NCBI GenBank assembly: GCA_037176885.1
Contig: JAWWNJ010000143.1
Coordinates: forward strand, 62,001 to 126,000
From: Favolaschia claudopus
Lineage: Eukaryota; Basidiomycota; Agaricomycetes; Agaricales; Mycenaceae
Direction of reading: 5' to 3'
Length of the DNA stretch: 64,000 nt
Positions 11,547-23,129 of the stretch are shown piece by piece. The notes beneath the pieces are model-generated. The model ran no database searches. It was not told where the DNA came from and saw nothing but the letters and a program-made list of their open reading frames with translations. Made by a program: the position numbers and the translations under genes. Numbering within the stretch: position 1 is the stretch's first letter; the number at the start of each line of letters is the position of its first letter.

Positions 11547-12169
11547 GCTTGATCGTGGTGAGGGGGGGAGATGGAAGGCGAGATCAAGATCGAGAGAAAT
11601 ACGAGGAAAGCTGAAAGCTGTTAACACGAGGTAAAAAGACAAGAAGCTGTCGTGATCGCCGTGTTGCCGTTCAGTTCAACAGAATCAGAGCAGCCCCGAC
11701 TCTTCAAGGTTGCTTCCGAATATTCAGAAAGAGTCAGCACAAGAAGTATGTTGTTCAGAAGACACATGCGCCCGTAACAGTCTACGAGCAAGATCATGCA
11801 GCCACCGTCAACGACGAGTAATACCTATCGTGGCTGAATTTGAGCGTGATGGACGAGCAAAATCGGAGAGTTTTCATTCGATGTCGATTTGGAATCTCGG
11901 AAATTTGATACGTTGATCAACTAGGAGGATCGCCAGGGAAAGTGCAAGAAGATCGTGCCATGGTCGACCCAGAGCTTGCCGAGAGCCGCACTATAGTAAA
12001 AGATTCCAAGAGTTTCCAGTCAAGCAACACCGGATATTCTTTGCCACAGATACAAGCCAAGCCAGAGCGTCAGAGCAGAAGTTTACGCTTGCTCGCTGGC
12101 CACCGCGCAGCGCCGAGCATGACCGTTCGAGACAAGGAGTTGATCCCCGGCAAAGTCGGACCGAGGGCT
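11547..12169. other. Intergenic, no recognised gene
   Basis: Upstream region of the GATA gene. No motif, repeat or convincing ORF was seen. Confidence 0.4.
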
Positions 12170-12870
12170 GATGGGGAGGCAGCCAAATATAGACAATGCC
12201 AGCCACCCTCCTTCTCCAGTCTCCTTCACTCGATCCATCCACTCGTCATCAATCGCCAATCTCATCCAAGTATCATCTGTCTGCAACATACTGTACCTCG
12301 CCAATGGCCCGGGGACTCGATGAGCGTAGCCAGTTGGTCGGTTCGTGGATACTTACTTCGAAAGCTCGGACTCGTTGGCTGACTGTGACAACCACTGTTG
12401 AAAAGAGGGCTTTGGATGATCGGCCTTTGACTTGAATAGAATTCGACTTAATATCAGCATCCATCTCTTCGACGCACACAAGTTCAAGGAGAGGTAGCGT
12501 AGAAAGCGAGAAGGAAACAGACGAAGATAATAACACCAGTGCGTCGTCAGACTCAATTTTCATTTGCAGTTTTGGTTCTCGTTCGTTTCCTCGAGACCGG
12601 GTCGGCCTTTTGGGAGGATACTTGGGGAAGGGGCAAGCAGTAAGCAGTTTATAGAGAGGAGAGGAGAGGAGAGCGGGGCATGCTCCTTCTTTGCCTTCTT
12701 TTTGGAGGGCGGGGACCGGGGGAATGAATTCGATTGCACAGCCAGTGGATATGGATGGTGATGTGGATCTTTTTGCGTGGGCGCGTCTCGAGGCGATGGT
12801 GACGTCGATGATCTCGTACGCACCTCCGTTCGTGGGCTATGAATGCGGATACTTTCCTGGTCGCTGGCAA
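12170..12870 (+). repeat. Duplicated BCAS3 5' region, copy 2 (promoter plus intron segment)
   Basis: Positions 12170-12560 match the BCAS3 upstream block (GGAGGCAGCCAAATATAGACAA, TCACTCGATCCATCC, ATAATAACACCAGTGCGT). After a jump, 12590-12870 match the intron-2 region of the intact gene (GGGTCGGCC, TCGATGATCTCGTACGCACCTCCGTTCGTGGGCTATG). Exon 1 is missing altogether, so no protein can come from this copy. Confidence 0.62.
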
Positions 12871-12959
12871 TGATTCAGCTCCAGCTCGAGCATGAGCATG
12901 TGGATATCCGCTCTATTTCCTTGCTTGCTCCATGTATAGCACGTCGAGATCCGACCCTC

Positions 12960-13222
12960 CTGATTCTTTTTCAAGCGATTTGGGATGAATCTGACTGTGT
13001 GGCTGGATCCACCGTTGATCTTGCGCCTTGCGAGCTCGTGTGCCTCGCATCTGCTCAGCACGTGGAGCTACGAGGACAAATTCTGGCACAATTTCCGTGG
13101 CCGATTTATCTCATCCGCCGGTTCGTCAATGCAGGGACGAATATGTGCGGTCCCTGGTTTAAATCGCCTTGACTCATCTACCGAATGGCTGCGCGTATTC
13201 ATGAATCCCTCGTTCGCCTAAT
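12960..13222 (+). pseudogene. F-box gene fragment
   Basis: Around 13009-13080 the sequence encodes GSTVDLAPCELVCLA followed by SAQH, recognisably related to GSTVDLLACARVCRA of the F-box gene at 1454. The DNA also matches (GGATCCACCGTTGATCTT). The F-box start and the leucine-rich body are missing. Like the intact gene it sits directly downstream-facing to a PPxY membrane-protein copy. Both pairs share the intergenic stretch AACATAATGAAACCCAGCAG, at 2759 and, slightly changed, at 13272. It is a relic of a duplicated F-box/PPxY gene pair. Confidence 0.5.
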
Positions 13223-13338
13223 GCGATTCCTTCGATGCACCAGTGATATATATATATTCTTCAATCGGGTCAACATAAAATGAAAACCAGCAGATCTACA
13301 TAATCGGCTGGCAAGTATTCGTCTCTTCCGCCCACTGC

Positions 13339-14511
13339 TCACGCAAAATATTCCGGAGGCGGGGAATCATTCCCTCCCTGCCTTGATACTGCGACACCCT
13401 CTCGAACTTCCCCTTGCGCCTCGTCTCGCGCCTCAGGCGATCTGTGCGGCGGCGGCGAGGGATGGGCTTGTCGATTGCTACTAAAGGAACTAAGGGAGAT
13501 CCGCAATGCTAGCGGCCAGCGAGTTTTCCTCCGCGACGTACTCTGATACGCCTCACTGCTCCACGTTGCCGGCGAGGGATACGGTTCAAGTAAAACATTC
13601 GCGTTGCGATTACTCGTTTTCAACCACCGTCGTATGCGCCGGGCGAGAACAGTAATGATGATTGCAGCACAGAATAGAAGTCCACCCAGAGCACCGCCCA
13701 AGATCACCGCAATCTTCGTCGTACTCTGCTTCGCGCTCGGTGACGATGGGGTGGACGGGAACAATGGTTGGAAAGCTGATGCGGCGCTGGTTGACTGCCC
13801 TACACTGCATGTTAGCGACGATCGAGAGATCGATGTGGCGCCGATAGAGCTCGCTCCATCGCTTGTAGGGTCACTGCTTCCCGCGGTGGGAACAGGTTTC
13901 AACGGATCCGAAATTCCATCATCGACTCTGGGAGGGGAGGATATATTCAAAAGTCAATCGCGTTGCAGAAGCGGCAGGCATACGTGTATATGAACTTGTC
14001 AACCATGAAAATTTCCGCCGTTGAAGAGATAATAAGAATATGTGCCTGATTCGGTTGTTGAAATATCCGAGGGGGGAATAGTAGTAGCGGGATCGGCTTG
14101 ATCGATCTCAGAATGCTGGCCCATGTTATCAACTTCAATTGTGCAACCAGGGAGGGCGGGACAATAGAGGTAACTATATATGGCGGTTCCTTGAAAAACT
14201 CTAGGTTGAGAAATAAAAACTGAGCTGCACGATCATAACTGACCGTTGAAAGGCACTTTCACAGAACAACCCTCCGATAGTGGCGTGACAATAGTGATTG
14301 TCTGCTTTTCATAACTTTGCTGGTGGCATGGATTGGGTACACTGGAAGTGGCGTCACAAGTGTGAATAGTGCAATTGCCATAGTCCACCGCAATATCGAA
14401 ATCCTCGATTGTGTGATTTACGAGAACCGCTTGTGCGTCATTATGAAGAACAAAAAGACCGACAAGGGCTATAGCTGCCACAGATTTGGGAAGTAGCGAT
14501 TGGGGTGCCAT
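13339..14511 (-). pseudogene. PPxY membrane protein, paralogue C, frameshifted in exon 2
   Basis: Exons 14511-14244, 14189-13984 and 13927-13339 are all recognisable with intact splice sites. Exon 1 has signal peptide, NHTIEDFD and CDAT; exon 3 has the stalk, TM (KIAVILGGALGGLLFCAAII) and tail PPEYFA. Exon 2 is 206 nt, where the other copies have 202, 220 and 244 nt, all 1 mod 3. Relative to A and B it lacks about 8 nt (1 nt in a C run, 7 nt before AHILIISS), so the frame breaks and TGA is met just before the VDKFIYT end. It is probably a pseudogene; a base-calling error or an unusual intron cannot be excluded. Confidence 0.68.
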
Positions 14512-14589
14512 CTTGCAGTTCGAACTGGTAGTTTGGGGATTGGCGCAAGTACACGGGTGCAGGTTAGGTAAGGAACCTCAGTGTGTGTA

Positions 14590-15640
14590 CTGGGCATTAT
14601 AAGCGAGAGGCCGAGCTGTTGTTCACCGTACAGGCGCTGGGCGCTGGTCTGCTGTGCTGCGATTGTCACTGGAAGAAGAGACCGTTTTGGGAGGATGTTA
14701 TTTGGGGAACATTCCGAACGTAATACGGTATGATGCCCTCCTTCGGCGGCGGTGAGAATGTTCAGGAAGACTTGGAGTTGAGTATGAATGGCTTATAAGT
14801 AATTCGCGAGAGGATTTTTGTTTTCCTGTCCTGGTCCACTCGTTGTCGAGCCGTGAATGAAGATTATTCGATTTCAGTAACGGTTGGCTCGTTGTATACC
14901 TCGGCAGATCCCGGCCTCGGTGATCTCCGACTCATTGGTTGAACCTTGTTCTCGTTTTGTAGTTTCCCTTTGTCTTGGTAGATTTGGCTCGACTTCCTTT
15001 CTTCCTATCTCGCTCATGAAACAGACTAGACGCCTCAAGCATGTGCAATCCCGCGCCCCGATGCTTCAGGTTGTCAATGGTACCATGGTGATTCAGATAA
15101 GTAGTACTTAGGACTCCGGGAAAGTTTGTATGTACTAAGCGGCAGCGTTGTTATCATGAGCGTCTGCTGCGTGGCATCTATCACCAAAATACAACACAGT
15201 CTTGACTCTTGAGACGATTCAACCCTTGCTTTTACTGTAGAGAACATACGGAAATCTTGAACAAATCTTGAAGGATGATCTCTGGCGGCAGACAGTTCTG
15301 AGGAAAACATAGTGTCAATTCTGACTGGGTTTGTACGCGCGAGACTGTTTGTGTCATTCCCCCATTTCCTTTCAATTCACCTGTTATTCAACCATGGACA
15401 AAAGTATTCGATTTTGTTGACGGTCAAGTGACTTTAGCCACGTTCGATGCCTCGCCGGTGATGTCCGAGTCATCAGTTGAGCCTTGTTCTTGTTTCGTAG
15501 TTTCCTTTGTCTTAGTTATTTTCACTACTAGTATGAGGAGGAGGAGGAGCCTGAGGATGTATTAACCGGGGTCCTTTGTTCCTATTCCGCTCGTGAAACA
15601 GGCCCTCTCACAGGCTCTCAGAATTGAATCGAGTCTTCTC
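14590..15640. repeat. Duplicated flanks of the PPxY genes
   Basis: Positions 14590-14880 match the upstream blocks of paralogues A and B. Positions 14918-15040 and 15455-15620 are two copies of the block also present at 9275-9420 (CCTTGTTCTCGTTTTGTAGTTTCC, CTTTGTCTT, TTCCTAT...CGCTCGTGAAACAG). Positions 15245-15310 resemble the AACATAC...GATGATC...GGCGG stretch found just upstream of the other copies. The tract looks like the remains of at least one further, now gene-less, duplication unit. Confidence 0.5.
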
Positions 15641-15839
15641 CCGCGACATGCTCTGATACGTCGCACTGAGCATTGTCGTACGACTCGTAAGTTGTAGCCA
15701 GCCTGCCCACCACTTGCAACGGGTTTTACAGACTCCGAACTTCGTAAAATAACGGTGGATACGTCAAATTGTCCCTCTACAAATATACATGTACAAGTGA
15801 TATTACATTCGATATTTAATTGCTTTAGATTTCAGTTGG

Positions 15840-18800
15840 TCAATTTCTCCCCTTCTTCCCCCGCGAACCGCGCTTTGCGCCCTGACGGCGCGCCTCCTCT
15901 GCCTGCATCGCAGCCTGTTCCTCATCCAAGAAACCCACCACGGATATATCATCAAACCTTTCCGCCTCCTCCACGGCCTGCCTGTCCTCCGTCGCCCATC
16001 CAGCCCACTCGCCCTCGCCGTCTGCATCAATTATCGCCGTCGTACTCGTGGCTATATTCGTTTCGGTCGTAGCATCTGTCCGCAGTTGCTCATCCTCGGG
16101 GTGTGTGCTCGTCGCAGGTGTCGATACGGATGCAGGAACAGATTCTTCGCCAAGTCTGGAAGCAGTGACAGACATGGCATCATCGTCCTCCCCGCGATCA
16201 GCATGTATACGAAGATACGTATCGTCATCTTCTGGCTTTGGAGCCACAGTGAAATCTTCGTCTTCCTCGTCAAACTCCAGCGGCACAGACGCCTCAATGT
16301 CGTCTCCGCCTGTGCGATTCGGCGGTGACCTCGCCTGCTGCTTCTGCCTCTGATGACGCATCTCTCGACGCAGCCTTCCTATCCCCTCAGCGACGTTATC
16401 CCCAAGGCCAGCTACAGCGCGCGCAGGCATGCGGAATGCAGACGAAGACGCCGGCGAGCCGTTCGGCAACATCGGAAGGACAGGCGGTGGTCGTGCATCG
16501 CGATAATGACCCCCCGCAGCCAACGCGCTCGACAACGGCTCTTCAAATGAGGATGACACTACACGACTGCGTCTCCGAATCGCACGAGGCGATGAAGACG
16601 AGTTGCCGTATCCTTCGACGAACGCTTCGCCGCTGGCACTCGCCCCTGGATCGAAGGAGAACGCGCTGACTTCGACCTCTCGCCGTACTTCGATCTTGAC
16701 CCCTCCAATGGCAAGCTGATACCGACGGAGGAGAGCGTGATAGTCCTCTCCGAGGGTATAGAAAGCAAATTGATGACAAAGGTATATCGGTCGTGGAAGG
16801 ACACGCCGCACATTCGAGAATGTCGACAGTTCTGCCTGAGCGAGCCAGCTGTATCTTTATCAGTATCAGGAAAGGATATGATAGCCGATAACACTCACTC
16901 CTCCTTGACATGTCTCCCTTCAGCAGGAACAACGTCACCTTCACCCTCCTCCGCACGTCGAATCTCCGGCCATCCACTCCGCCTCCCCAACTTCCATGTC
17001 GCCACCACCGACTCCTTCCCGACCAAGTCTCCTGCCACCGAATCGACACCCGTTCCTCCACCACCCGCACCCCTCTGCTGCTGCTGTGCATAGGAAGGCG
17101 GACTCGCACTCATACTAAGCCGACTAACTGCCGCCGCAGGCAACGATACACTAATCGGCCCCAACGGCACCTCCACATTCGCATAGGGGGCCTCGACCCC
17201 AACCGCCACCCTCCGCAAACCCAGCATCCCATCCAAAGGATCAAACACCAATACATCCTGCGCCCCACGAGCGCGACCTCCTCCTGGCCCACCACCGCTA
17301 TTACTACTCGGCGAAACCGGCGTCGTAGGCCGCAAGGCAGTCGACGCCGCCGACGACGCCGACGCGGGTATAAACGCAATCGCCAACGGCGCAGGCAGCA
17401 CCGGCGCAGGCTCCCCTTCCTTCGGCTGAGGCACAGCCGGCAACCGCAACCTCACCAGCGCATGTACCTCCGTAGGCCGTTCCTCCCCCGCCGCCGTGGC
17501 ACCAACACCGTCGAGCAGAGGCGCGGCATCCCAGACCTTCTCCCCGACATGACTTCTCACATCCGCACGCCCTCCATACGAATTCACCGCAAACACATGC
17601 ACCGTCCTCCTCCTCGTCGCGAGCGCGACGTATCGCCCGTCCTGCGCTGCATGCACGGCTTCCACCACCGCTCCCGTTCTCCCGCGCTTTAACGCGTACA
17701 TGGGCGTCGGCGCAGACGCATCTTGCGAAGGATGCAAGGAACGGAGAGGCGAGGGCGTCGGACGAAGTGCATACATCGATGCACCAAGCCCATCCCGCCG
17801 CACGGCGATAAGTTTCGTCCCGTCCGCTGTGAAACTCAGTCCACCAAGCGGCGCCCGTCCCGCCTCGAATACATATACATCGCGAGGCACATCGCGACCC
17901 GCCAGATCCACCACGCGCACCCACGAACCTCCTCCATTCGTCCCAATACCACCCCCGCCATTCCCGCTCCCACCTCCAGCTCCACTAACCCCCGCAGCAG
18001 ATGCAAGCGACGGCAATGTGCCCGCAAACACGCTCGCCGCCGCCGGCGCACTCCGCGAGAAGAACCTTCCGATACTCCGTCCCCAGCTCGCCACACCGTC
18101 GCCGATGCTGCTGCCACTTCCCCCGACGAGCGGCGGGGAGGCGTGGCCGAGGGACGGCGAGGCGAGGGGCGGCGGGGAGAGGAATGCGAGGAGACGGTTG
18201 TGGAGCGCGGAGACGGGGATTGGGGTGAGCGGTGAGTTGGGGGATGTGTTGTAAGGAGAAGTAGAAGAGAATGCACGAGGAGGAGAGCCGTAAGGAGGAG
18301 AGGTGCCGGTACTGCTACTGTGCGTTGGCGACGTAGAGCTGGATGGCGGAGGGTAGACCGCTGCGAGCTCAGCAGCGGGGAATACATGCAGAACGCGAAG
18401 TGAAGGGCGAGCGAGGACGATAAGAGCAGGCGGGGAGTGTGTTGTCTGTCAAAGAGATCGTCAGTACGGACGAGTAAGGACTGAACGCGAAGAGCTATAT
18501 ACTCACCACGACAATGACCTCCTCCCCGACCTCAAACCCATAAGGCACACCGCTCACCACTACCGCATCCTCGCGGGAAACACCATACCCATACTCCTGT
18601 CCCCTCCTCCCCGACCCTCTTTCCCGCTTCCCACCAGACGCCGCAAGCGCAAGCGGAAAGCCCACCCGCGCGCTGATCCGCCCCGCATGGAGAGCGTACA
18701 CGTACAAGGCGTGTGGCGTTCTGTCGTGATTCAGTCAGACAAGAAGAACAGAAAACAAAAGCAATTGAAAGAAACGTACAAAACGCCAAGCTCAATTTCC

Positions 18801-21800
18801 CCATCCCCATCCCCAGCAACTCCAAGCTTCCCACCCCGCAAAGGTGGCAAAATCGCAGCACTCAAAACCGGGCCATACATCTCCCCATGTCCATCCCCCT
18901 CTGACTCACCTCCACCGGCCTTCGCCTCCACCTCTCTCGCCCCCTTCATCGAATCCCGCCGCTGCCGATCCCCCGCCTCCACCGCCCTCAGCGTGTCCAC
19001 AGAAGAGCGAGGGACACCCGCGAAAACAGACGAGGCGGGCGAACGAGGATGCTGATGCGAACGAGATGGAGATAGAGGGAGATTCAAATTCACGACCTCG
19101 CTGACGCCGCCGAGATGCGTGGCGTCCCAGACTTGGACGCCGGTCGTGTAGGTGAGGGTGAGGAGGCGGCGGGTGGTGGTGGTGGTGCGGCGAGAGCGAG
19201 GTTTCGAGTGGAAAGATCTACGAAAAAGGAGAAGAAAGATTAGTAAAGAGATGATGAGGAGGAGGGTGAAAGCGAAGAAGGATGAAATACAAGTAAGTAA
19301 GAGGAAGATAGGGAGAACGAGAAGAGTTAAGATGCAGACTGATGCCAAAGCGATTCGGACGACGACAAAACACAATCGCCTGCTGTCAAAGTCGACCGCG
19401 TTCCATCCATCCAGACAACTCGGAACCGTACACGCGCAGCACCCTCCTCGTTCTCGTCCGCAATCGACGGCTTCCCTGCCCCTGAAAGAAAGCGAAAGCA
19501 GCGGGTCGTCTGTCGCTCGTCGCAAGACCCTGACGCCGACGAGCGTTCTCCTCCATCTATCTTTCTTCCCCATCTCCATTTCGGCCTAGAGCAGCTTCAC
19601 CATCAACGCCGAACCCAAGACATACGGACAGACAAAATAAATCCAGCCAATCTGGCACCGCCTGGTGGACACGGCTGGTGGACGACCGCATCCACATGAA
19701 TAGCGACCTCGGTAGCCGCATCCAAGCACTGTCTACCAAGACCGGCGACACTCCCCCGTCTTCGCTCGACGACGACGAGGTAGGCGCACGCCATCCAATC
19801 CGATCCGATTCAGCGTCAAAAGAGAAACGATCGAAGCGAGCTCGACGACAATCACGTTTACTACGAGCTCCCTCAAAAGAAAAACGATCAAAGCGAGCTC
19901 GACGACAATGACGAGCACAATCACAGTTACTTCATCCCAGCCGCCCCTCCTCCTCCTCCTTCTCCGGAGAAAATATCCACGGTGCTCATGCACTAACCAC
20001 CAGGCGCCGCTCGTGCCCCAGCCTCGACTCGTCTCCCTGCCCGTCCCCAGCAAACGAAAAACGACAAAGCTCCACGTCCACGTCCCCTTCGTCATCGTCG
20101 TCGCCATCCGCGCCGTCAAGATGATCACACGTAGCCGCTCCGCCAACACCTCGCCCCGTACGCGAGTCGCGCGAACGGAAGAGAGAAAAAACGAGACGCG
20201 GTGAGGAAAGGAAAGGAAAAGAAAGAAAAGACAATAAGAAAGGAGGAAAGAGACATGGAGCCAGCAACAAATCGACACAGATATCCACATCGCTGTCGTA
20301 CTCGTGCTCGTGGTGGACGAGCACATCCACCCGGTATCCACATCCATAGCTAGAGCCCACGAACGGAGCTGCGTACGACATCGACATCGCCATGAGCCGC
20401 ACGCACGCAAACGATATCCACCTCCAATCCACACCACTCCCCCCGCCCCGAAAACGCGCTCGCAAACAGGCCCCCTCCTCCCCTCGTCTCCTCTACTCCC
20501 CTTCACCTCTCTTCTCCCCACCTCATTTATCGCGTGACTGTCCTCTGCAGCCTGACAGACTCTCGCTGGGGCCTTGTCCACGTCTCCTCAGACACCCTCG
20601 TCTCGTCCCAAACGGCCGACCCACAAAAAAAGCGGAAACGGAAACTCCAGGCAAAGACAAAGACCAAAGCTCAAAAGAAAGAAAAGCGACCGAAGACGAA
20701 AGCTCCAAGCAAAAGAACGAAAAATGAAAACGAAAACCAAAGCGAAGAATGAATCGAAGAAGAAAGATTAACTCGCACCCTACCCCTCCGCGCACACGAA
20801 CCTCATCCCACCGTGCTTGTACGACTCTCTCCCCCTTCTCGTCATCCCCATCCCTATCCCCATGTCCTCCATCTTCCCGACCCATCCTCTCCTCACCATT
20901 TCTCCTCCCACCAGCAGCAAACGACGAAGGACCCTTGGGAGAAGAAGGAGACCCATACGCATACGCATACGCCTGCGTCGACGTCGACGCCGCCACGGCG
21001 CGCAGGGCCGAGAGCGCGGAGAGGGCGCGTGTGGGTGCGGGTGCGGGGGGAGGTCTGTGTGTGAGATGAGTAAGGTATATTTGAGATGTATGATAATAAT
21101 AAGTAAGTAAGAGTGGGGAAGACGAGGAGGCGGTGGGGAAGGAAGGAAGGGGCAGATAGGGTGGGTAGACAGGAGAGCGGGCGAGGACGAGGAGAAGAGG
21201 AGAAGGGCACACGGGGGCGAGCGGGGGATGGGATAAGGGGAGAAAAAGGGAGGAGGAGAAGTGGGTGGAAGTGGAAGCGAGGGTGCACGAGAGGGAGTAG
21301 GGAAGAACGATGAAGGGCGGGGAGGAGGATGAAGAAGAAACGGGGGCCGTGGGAGAGAAGGACAAGGAAGTAAGGAGTACGAACGACAAACAAAGAAAGT
21401 AAAAAGAAAGAACGAAGGAAGAAAAGACATACCGCGGCGCCTCAGGTACCCTACGATGTCCCGAAGATACCCGCCTCTCGTGTCTTTCCTGCCCCTCCTG
21501 CCCCTCCAGCGTCTCTTCCCGTCTCTGGTGGGGAGACGACGAGGCGCGGGGCGGATGGGTATCGGCTTGAGGTGGAGGTGGATGGCGAGTAGGAATTGCC
21601 GCGGCCGACAGTGGTGGTGACGTCTCGCGGTGTGGGCGGGGAGGAGCCGCTGGCGGTGACGTCTCTCGTCGTTGCTGCTGTCGTTGTCGTGGTTGCTGCT
21701 GCGCCGGTCCGCGAGCAGACGCAGGCGGAGGCTCCGCCCGACGAGGAGACGAGGGCTCCACATCCACGAGCGTCCCAACTGGCACTCCATGCCCCGGCTC

Positions 21801-22382
21801 CTCGAGATCCGCCACCTCAAAGACACCGGCCTCTGCCTCCACTCCTTCCCCCCTTCCCGCGTCTCCCACAGTCGGCAGCTGTACTCCCTCCTCATACTCG
21901 TCCTCGTCCTCGTCGGGCAACGGCGTAGGGTATTTGCTCGGCGACGCGCGTTCCCGCTCTCTTTCTCTGTCCATCTCTGCTGCCGCCTCCCTCTCCACAC
22001 CGCCCAACCCAAGATCCGGATCTACCGCCGAAGACGACACCCGCATAATCCGTATCCCCTCCGTCGGCGCCGAGGCGGGGGACGTCCCCGTCGATGGCAA
22101 CTCCTGCGCGTCTTCGTGGGGGAGGCTGGCGGGGTGGAATGCAGGCGTAGACGTCGCGGAGGTCGAAGTAGCAGGAGCAGCGGAGCGATTGATCCGCAAC
22201 GCCTGGCGCTGGCGTTTCGTCAACCCTGTCGCGGGTGGAGGGGCAGGTGGGGAAGTCCCGGGCGAAGAGGTGGTAGAAGGTGAAGAGGTGGAGGTGGGTG
22301 GGTGCCGGTTGCGCGGGGGCATATCTCTGTCGGCGTGAATCTCGTTGTCAATGTCGCTGGATACGTCGATGTCGTGCTGCAT
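15840..22382 (-). CDS. BCAS3-domain WD40-like protein (PROPPIN/Atg18-related)
   Basis: Six exons: 22382-21433, 21054-20779, 19217-18780, 18720-18507, 18445-16899 and 16848-15840. All phases close, giving 1,477 aa; Met-21 (22322) is an alternative start. The N-terminal third is Pro/Ser/acidic low complexity (LTKRQRQALRINR, EGIRIMRV). A beta-propeller follows, marked by ARWDEVRV, RRLLTLTYTTGVQVWD, HALYVYALHAGRI, LIVLARPSLRVLHVFPAAE, GGLSFTADGTKLIAV and HVFAV. The C-terminal BCAS3 domain shows DWLAQAELSTFSNV and PIYLCHQFAFYTLGEDYHAL. BCAS3 proteins are linked to phosphoinositide binding and phagophore association. Intron 2 is 1,561 bp, huge for this genome, and contains a repeat also found at 6690 and 12760. 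The 5' end has been copied twice elsewhere in the window. Confidence 0.82.
19950..20440 (-). repeat. Repeat segment inside BCAS3 intron 2
   Basis: Minus-strand sequence with ATGTCGATGTCGTACGCAGCTCCGTTCGT, GTGGATATC-type steps and GACGTGGAGCTTTGTCGT. Related copies lie on the plus strand at 6690-7060 and 12760-12870. It can be translated (MAMSMSYAAPFVG), but no copy has a consistent longer frame. I treat it as duplicated intron sequence rather than a gene. Confidence 0.55.
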
Positions 22383-23070
22383 GATTCAAGGAGAATGAGT
22401 GGTCGACTCAGAGAACATGCGTTGAAGGGATGTTATAAGGACGCACAATAGGATGGTATGAATAGCTCGGCGCAGTTTGCAATGTTGTGATGTCGCCGAA
22501 ATACAAAGGAATACGATTGGATTACGAAGATGAAGAGGATGGATAACAAGAAAAGGTCGTCTTGGTCTTGGTCTAGTCGGTGAAGTGAAGTGTGCGGTGA
22601 ATAGTTATTCTTATTGGAGTGGAAATGGAATGAATGCGCTTTCATGAATAGTGAAGTCAATGCAAAGTCAAAGAAGACAAGCAGCAGCACACACTTGTGT
22701 TATTACTATTAGCTTTCTTTGTTTCTCTCTTGTTGCTAGACCTCTCCCCAGGCTTTGTATACCTCGAATCGATGGATACTAAGAGTAAGATGAAGTGTCC
22801 TATAGGCTATTCATCAGAGCCTCTCGTCAGCCTTAGACAAAGAAAGAAAGCCTCCACGCACCGCACAAAACTAGCTGGGTTTCATCGAGTCAACGATGTC
22901 CCCTGGCTCTCGCGATGTAGGGAGGTAGCAGACAGACGATAGAGTGATGACGATTGAGTTGATGCAGTGGATCGAGTCAAGGAGACGGGATGCTTGTCTA
23001 TATTTGGCTGCTCCCTCCATCAACCGTCGGCCCGAGTGCCGGGGACCCGCTCTTTGTCCCATGGGCCAAA
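22383..23070 (-). promoter_or_regulatory. BCAS3-like gene upstream region, original of two duplicates
   Basis: This upstream block is conserved at 5405-5989 and 12170-12560. On the minus strand it contains CCAAATATAGACAAG (TATA-like) at about 22990-23005. It also carries TCACAACATTGC...GAGCTATTCATACCA and the GAGTCGACCACTCATTCTCC run before the ATG. Part of the block may be a 5'UTR intron (AACACAAGTGTGTG donor-like). Confidence 0.5.
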
Positions 23071-23129
23071 CGGTCATGCTCGGCGGTGTGCTGGGGCCAG
23101 CGGGCAAGTATATCACTCTAGCTCTGAAG

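Noticed and set aside
16910..17692. 260-codon plus-strand ORF rich in Arg and His
   Set aside because: It is the opposite-strand shadow of GC-rich exon 5 of the BCAS3-like gene, whose reading frame has clear family motifs.
20190..20260. GGAAAGGAAAAGAAAGAAAAG purine tract, considered as a polypurine tract or telomere-like repeat
   Set aside because: Lies within BCAS3 intron 2 and reads as its pyrimidine-rich stretch on the minus strand; no LTR or tandem unit adjoins it.
20523..22382. Single 619-codon minus ORF read through as one protein
   Set aside because: It runs through two introns with good GT-AG signals. The middle (LSFSPTAPVSSSSSSPP) is translated intron; splicing gives a better match to the BCAS3-like family.
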